Positions 61,208 to 64,000 of a stretch of DNA of 64,000 nt are shown piece after piece. The translations under genes were made by a program, and so were the position numbers. Origin of the DNA: Streptomyces tibetensis. GTDB taxonomy: Bacteria; Actinomycetota; Actinomycetes; Streptomycetales; Streptomycetaceae. Location: NCBI RefSeq assembly GCF_007655005.1, contig NZ_SZVW01000001.1:62001-126000 (forward strand), read 5' to 3'. The notes under the pieces are model-generated. The model did no database searches. It saw only the letters and a list, made by a program, of their open reading frames with translations, and was not told the DNA's origin. The stretch's first letter is position 1, and every line of letters begins with the position of its first letter.

Positions 61208-62974
61208 TCATCGGCGCGCCGGACGGTCCGCGAGCACGCCGAGTGCCCGCAGCACCGGCGAGCGGCCCGCCCGTGGCACGGTCCACAGCACCTGGCCGCG
61301 GACGCCCCACCCGGCGAGCAGGGCGTTGGACGCCAGGAAGCCCGTGGTGGCGGCGCGTTCCATCAGGGCCACGGGCAGGTCGCAGCGCAGCCCGTCGCCG
61401 GCCAGCGTCAGCCACGGGTGCGGGGTCCTCACCGTGGGGCGCCGGTGGTGGGCGCCGACCGGGAAGAGCGGGCAGTCCGAGCGCCACTCGTGCCGGGCGT
61501 CGACGACCCGCGCCCGGCCGGTCTCCGGGTACACCCGGCGCAACTGCCCGAGCAGCGCGTCCTGCACGGCCCCGGAGTCCGCACCGGGGGTGACGGCGTA
61601 GGCGTGCAGTTCCACCACGGAACCCCCGTGCTTCGCGGCCCAGCGCGCGGCCTCGCCCTCGTAGCGTTCCAGGACGCTGATGTTGTCGAGGCCGTCGTAG
61701 CCGCTGGTGCCGAGGAAGCCGGGGCGGTGGGCGCGGACCGGCCGGTCGAGCCAGAGCCGCGAGACGAGGAACGGCGGGGCGGTGCGCAGGGCGGCGATGC
61801 CGTCGCGCCAGGGGGTGGTGCCCAGGCCGGGCGAGGCGGCGACGACCCGGCGCAGTCCCCCGGTGTCGAGGGCGAGCACCACCGCGTCGTGCCGGTCGGT
61901 GCCGGTGCCGGTGCGCACCTCGGCTCCCCCGGTGCCGGCGGGGTCCACGCCGTGCACGGGTGTGCCGGTGCGGACGGTCGTGCCGAGGCGCCGGAGGTAG
62001 TCGGCGAGCGGCTCCCACAGGGCCTGGGGGAAGGGCTCGTCGGGCACGTCGAAGAGCAGCCCCTCCGAGGAGCCGAGGAAGTAGATGTGGAACATCAGCA
62101 TCAGTTCGGCGGCGGAGAGTTCGCGCGGGTCGGCGAAGAAGCTGCGTGAGAACACCTCGAAGGCCAGGTGGTGCGCGGCTTCGGGGAAGCGGACGCGTTC
62201 CAGGAAGGCGGTCGCGCTGATCTCGTCGAAGCGTGTGTACACCTCGGGCACGCGCACGTCCGTCAGCGGCAGCGCCGCTCGGGCGTCCAGGGCGGTGAGG
62301 TCGCGCCAGCGGAAGGTGGGGCTGAGGGCGACGAAGCCGAGGGCGCTCAGGGGCGGGGTGCGCGGGACGCGGGCGAAGCTGTCGGTCAGGCCGCCGCTGT
62401 GCCGCAGGGGGTAGTCGGGCAGGGGGGTGAGGCGGGCGAGGGCGGGGTCGGTGCGCCGCAGCAGGCCGCGCAGGTTGTAGTACTGCCGGAAGAAGGCGTG
62501 GAAACCGCGGCTCATGGTCACCTCGGAGCCGTCGGCCAGCCGGGTGCGGTACCCGGCGAGGCGGCCGCCCAGGGAGTCCTCGCGCTCGTAGAGGGTCACT
62601 CGGGCGCCGCGTTCGGCCAGCCCGGTGGCCGCGGCGAGTCCGGCGATGCCGCCGCCCACCACGGCGACGGACGGTGCGTCCCCGGGCGCGAACCGGTCCC
62701 GGCCGGGCGCCGGCATCAGGACCTCGGCCTTGCGGTCCCGGCCGCGGCGGGCGGCCGGGCGGGTGCTCGTCGGGCAGCTCTTCGGTGAGCTTTCCGGTGA
62801 GCTTTTCGGTGAGCTCGGCGTTGTGTTCTCCGGTGAGCTTTTCGGTGAGCTCGGCGTTGTGCTCTCCGGTGCGCTTTCCGGTGAGCTCCGCGTTGTGCTC
62901 TCCGGTGAGCTTTCCGATGTGCTCCGCGTTGTGCTCTCCGGTGCGCTTTCCGGTGTGCTCCCAGGGGGACTCAT
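61208..62974 (-). CDS. crtU: Carotene desaturase/methyltransferase CrtU (isorenieratene-type)
   Basis: An FAD enzyme that aromatises and rearranges methyl groups on beta-ionone rings. FAD motif VAVVGGGIAGLAAATGLAER; family stretches SRGFHAFFRQYYNLRGLLRR and HIYFLGSSEGLLFDVPDEPF. As read from the ATG overlapping the crtT stop (ATGA) it has 588 aa, including an N-terminal Ser/Pro/Glu/Thr repeat arm (about 5-65). An internal ATG at 62716 (residue 87) with GAGG five bases upstream could give a 502-aa form of ordinary length. Which start is used is not decided by sequence. Confidence 0.88.
   Translation of the reverse strand: MSPPGSTPESAPESTTRSTSESSPESTTRSSPESAPESTTPSSPKSSPENTTPSSPKSSPESSPKSCPTSTRPAARRGRDRKAEVLMPAPGRDRFAPGDAPSVAVVGGGIAGLAAATGLAERGARVTLYEREDSLGGRLAGYRTRLADGSEVTMSRGFHAFFRQYYNLRGLLRRTDPALARLTPLPDYPLRHSGGLTDSFARVPRTPPLSALGFVALSPTFRWRDLTALDARAALPLTDVRVPEVYTRFDEISATAFLERVRFPEAAHHLAFEVFSRSFFADPRELSAAELMLMFHIYFLGSSEGLLFDVPDEPFPQALWEPLADYLRRLGTTVRTGTPVHGVDPAGTGGAEVRTGTGTDRHDAVVLALDTGGLRRVVAASPGLGTTPWRDGIAALRTAPPFLVSRLWLDRPVRAHRPGFLGTSGYDGLDNISVLERYEGEAARWAAKHGGSVVELHAYAVTPGADSGAVQDALLGQLRRVYPETGRARVVDARHEWRSDCPLFPVGAHHRRPTVRTPHPWLTLAGDGLRCDLPVALMERAATTGFLASNALLAGWGVRGQVLWTVPRAGRSPVLRALGVLADRPARR
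62781..62960 (-). repeat. Fifteen 12-bp tandem repeats in the 5' end of crtU
   Basis: Degenerate 12-bp units, in frame, encode four-residue steps such as SPES, TTPS and SPKS. They form the arm preceding the FAD domain. Confidence 0.88.
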
Positions 62975-63702
62975 CGGGTGGCCTCCCTTGCCGTGGCCGA
63001 TCCGTTGCGGGCGACGAACGTGTGCGTGATGCCGGTCTGCCATCCCGCGAGGGGCAGGGCCCGCGCGCCCGTGAACCCGGCCCGCGTCAGCCGCATGGTG
63101 AAGTCGGAAGCGCTGTCGAAGTCGAGGACGCTGTGCCACAGGTGCCGGTACAGGGCCCGGTCACCGGTGAGCGTGCCCGCCGGGATGATCACCCCCTGGC
63201 ACACGGCCGTCCACAGCGCCCGGTGCGCGGGCGAGCCACCGAGGCTGTACTCGTGGACGGCGAGGCGCCCGCCCGGCCGCAGCAGTGCGCGCACCGTGCC
63301 GAGGACGCCGTCCGGGTCGGAGACGTTGCGGAACAGGTAGGCGGCGAAGACCGCGTCGAAAGGCCCTTCGCCGGCCGTCGCCAGCTCCTCGGCGCTCAGG
63401 TGCACAAAGCGCACGGTGTCGGGCCAGGGTTTGGTCCGGGCCCGCCGCAGCATGCCGGCGGAGGCGTCCACCGCGGTGATCCGCGCACAGGGTGCGGCCC
63501 GCAGCAGGGCCCGGGTGGAGGCGCCGGTGCCGCAGCCCAGGTCGAGCAGCCGCAGCCCGGCCCCGTCCCCGGGGAGCCTCAGCCGGCGGGCCGAGCGCAG
63601 CAGGTCGGCGCGGTAGCCCGGGTTGAGGCCGGTGAGGCGGTCGTAGGTGCGGGACGCGTGGTCGAAGGCGCGTGCCAGGTCGCGGTCGCGCAGCAGGGTC
63701 AT
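62971..63702 (-). CDS. crtT: SAM-dependent methyltransferase of the carotenoid cluster
   Basis: A 243-aa UbiE-like class I methyltransferase: motif I LLDLGCGTGASTRALL, then ITAVDASAGML, FDAVFAAYLFRNVSDPDGVL and LLRPGGRLAVHEYS. The name follows the crtY-T-U order known from S. griseus and S. coelicolor; its role in carotenoid synthesis is not established. ATG overlaps the crtY stop (ATGA), and it overlaps crtU in the same way. Confidence 0.9.
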   Translation of the reverse strand: MTLLRDRDLARAFDHASRTYDRLTGLNPGYRADLLRSARRLRLPGDGAGLRLLDLGCGTGASTRALLRAAPCARITAVDASAGMLRRARTKPWPDTVRFVHLSAEELATAGEGPFDAVFAAYLFRNVSDPDGVLGTVRALLRPGGRLAVHEYSLGGSPAHRALWTAVCQGVIIPAGTLTGDRALYRHLWHSVLDFDSASDFTMRLTRAGFTGARALPLAGWQTGITHTFVARNGSATAREATR

Positions 63703-64000
63703 CGGGGGTTCTCTCCGGTTCCTGGGGCGGGGTGGGTGCGGCGGGGCAGGAAGGGCACTTCGAGCGCGGTGCGCAGCATCGGGCCCACGGGGGTGCGCAG
63801 CCCGATGCCCCACTCCTCCCGGAGCGAGGTGGCACCGTCGAGGAAGCGCAGCAGGCGGTGCGTCGGAATCCGGCGGAAGAGGCCGGTGAAGAACGCGGGG
63901 CCGTCGATCCGGCCGGTGTCCAGGGCCCGCAGCAGCACCGCGTCCATGGCGAGTGCCCGCCGCCCGTGCGGCGCGGGCACGGTGGCGCGGCCGTCCCGCA
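63699..64000 (-). CDS. crtY: Lycopene cyclase CrtY, C-terminal end only
   Basis: About 100 C-terminal codons; the rest continues beyond the right edge. The tail (LLRALDTGRIDGPAFFTGLF, then RLLRFLDGATSLREEWGI, then TPVGPMLRTALEVPFLPR) matches the end of lycopene beta-cyclases. It would be the first visible gene of the leftward crtY-T-U operon, making beta-carotene for CrtU. Confidence 0.82.
   Translation of the reverse strand, partial: RDGRATVPAPHGRRALAMDAVLLRALDTGRIDGPAFFTGLFRRIPTHRLLRFLDGATSLREEWGIGLRTPVGPMLRTALEVPFLPRRTHPAPGTGENPR

Overview
The window looks like chromosome from a streptomycete (high-GC actinomycete). G+C is very high with strong third-position bias. Many starts are GTG, stop-start overlaps of the GTGA/ATGA type are frequent, and the gene content (mycothiol, DUF3117, Gly/Pro-rich membrane proteins, isorenieratene-type carotenoid genes) fits Streptomyces. 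I did not identify the species.

Bases 1-45,000 are conserved core. On the left is an envelope-stress unit transcribed leftwards: ECF sigma factor (sigE), zinc-binding membrane anti-sigma factor (rseA-like), HtrA protease and TatB, with the tail of mrp at the edge. Next come an O-methyltransferase, DUF3117, a crotonase, Tag glycosylase, a DivIVA-like protein, FolP2, a LOG-family protein, and the lysine/diaminopimelate genes dapE and dapC with ferredoxin fdxA. Then follow a GNAT protein, a SirB1-like protein, a four-gene ABC exporter/two-component operon, a large collagen-like VanW-domain membrane protein, mshB (mycothiol), a DPP-IV-like peptidase, a five-gene oligopeptide ABC importer, typA, two lipoproteins (one LpqW-like) and a three-gene succinate dehydrogenase of the actinobacterial Sdh1 type. 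Many of these genes have the same neighbours in M. tuberculosis between typA and mrp.

Bases 45,000-53,100 are more variable: a GH18-like membrane protein, a PAS-PAS-GAF-PP2C-HATPase regulator beside a separate HATPase anti-sigma-type kinase, a 24-bp tandem array, a Nudix hydrolase, a GntR regulator, a serpin-family protein, and the broken ends of a LysR gene and an MMPL transporter gene joined back to back.

Bases 53,100-64,000 are a carotenoid/photoprotection cluster. Rightwards: an SDR-fold oxidoreductase with DUF2867, DNA photolyase, crtE, crtI, crtB and a Rieske-domain protein, closely packed. Leftwards from the right edge: crtY (partial), crtT, crtU. Together these would make geranylgeranyl-PP, phytoene, lycopene, beta-carotene and then an aromatic (isorenieratene-like) carotenoid. 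Three further tandem-repeat arrays lie in this cluster: a 19-bp array before crtE, duplicated copies of the 3' end of the Rieske gene, and a 12-bp array encoding a Ser/Pro/Glu/Thr extension on CrtU. No litR/litS-type light regulator is inside the window.

I saw no tRNA, rRNA, CRISPR array, insertion sequence or prophage. The items most worth a second look are the repeat arrays of the carotenoid cluster, the LysR/MMPL deletion scar, the perfect palindrome before the ABC/two-component operon, the Cys/His motifs of the succinate dehydrogenase membrane subunit, and the methyltransferase that appears to lack a standard start codon.
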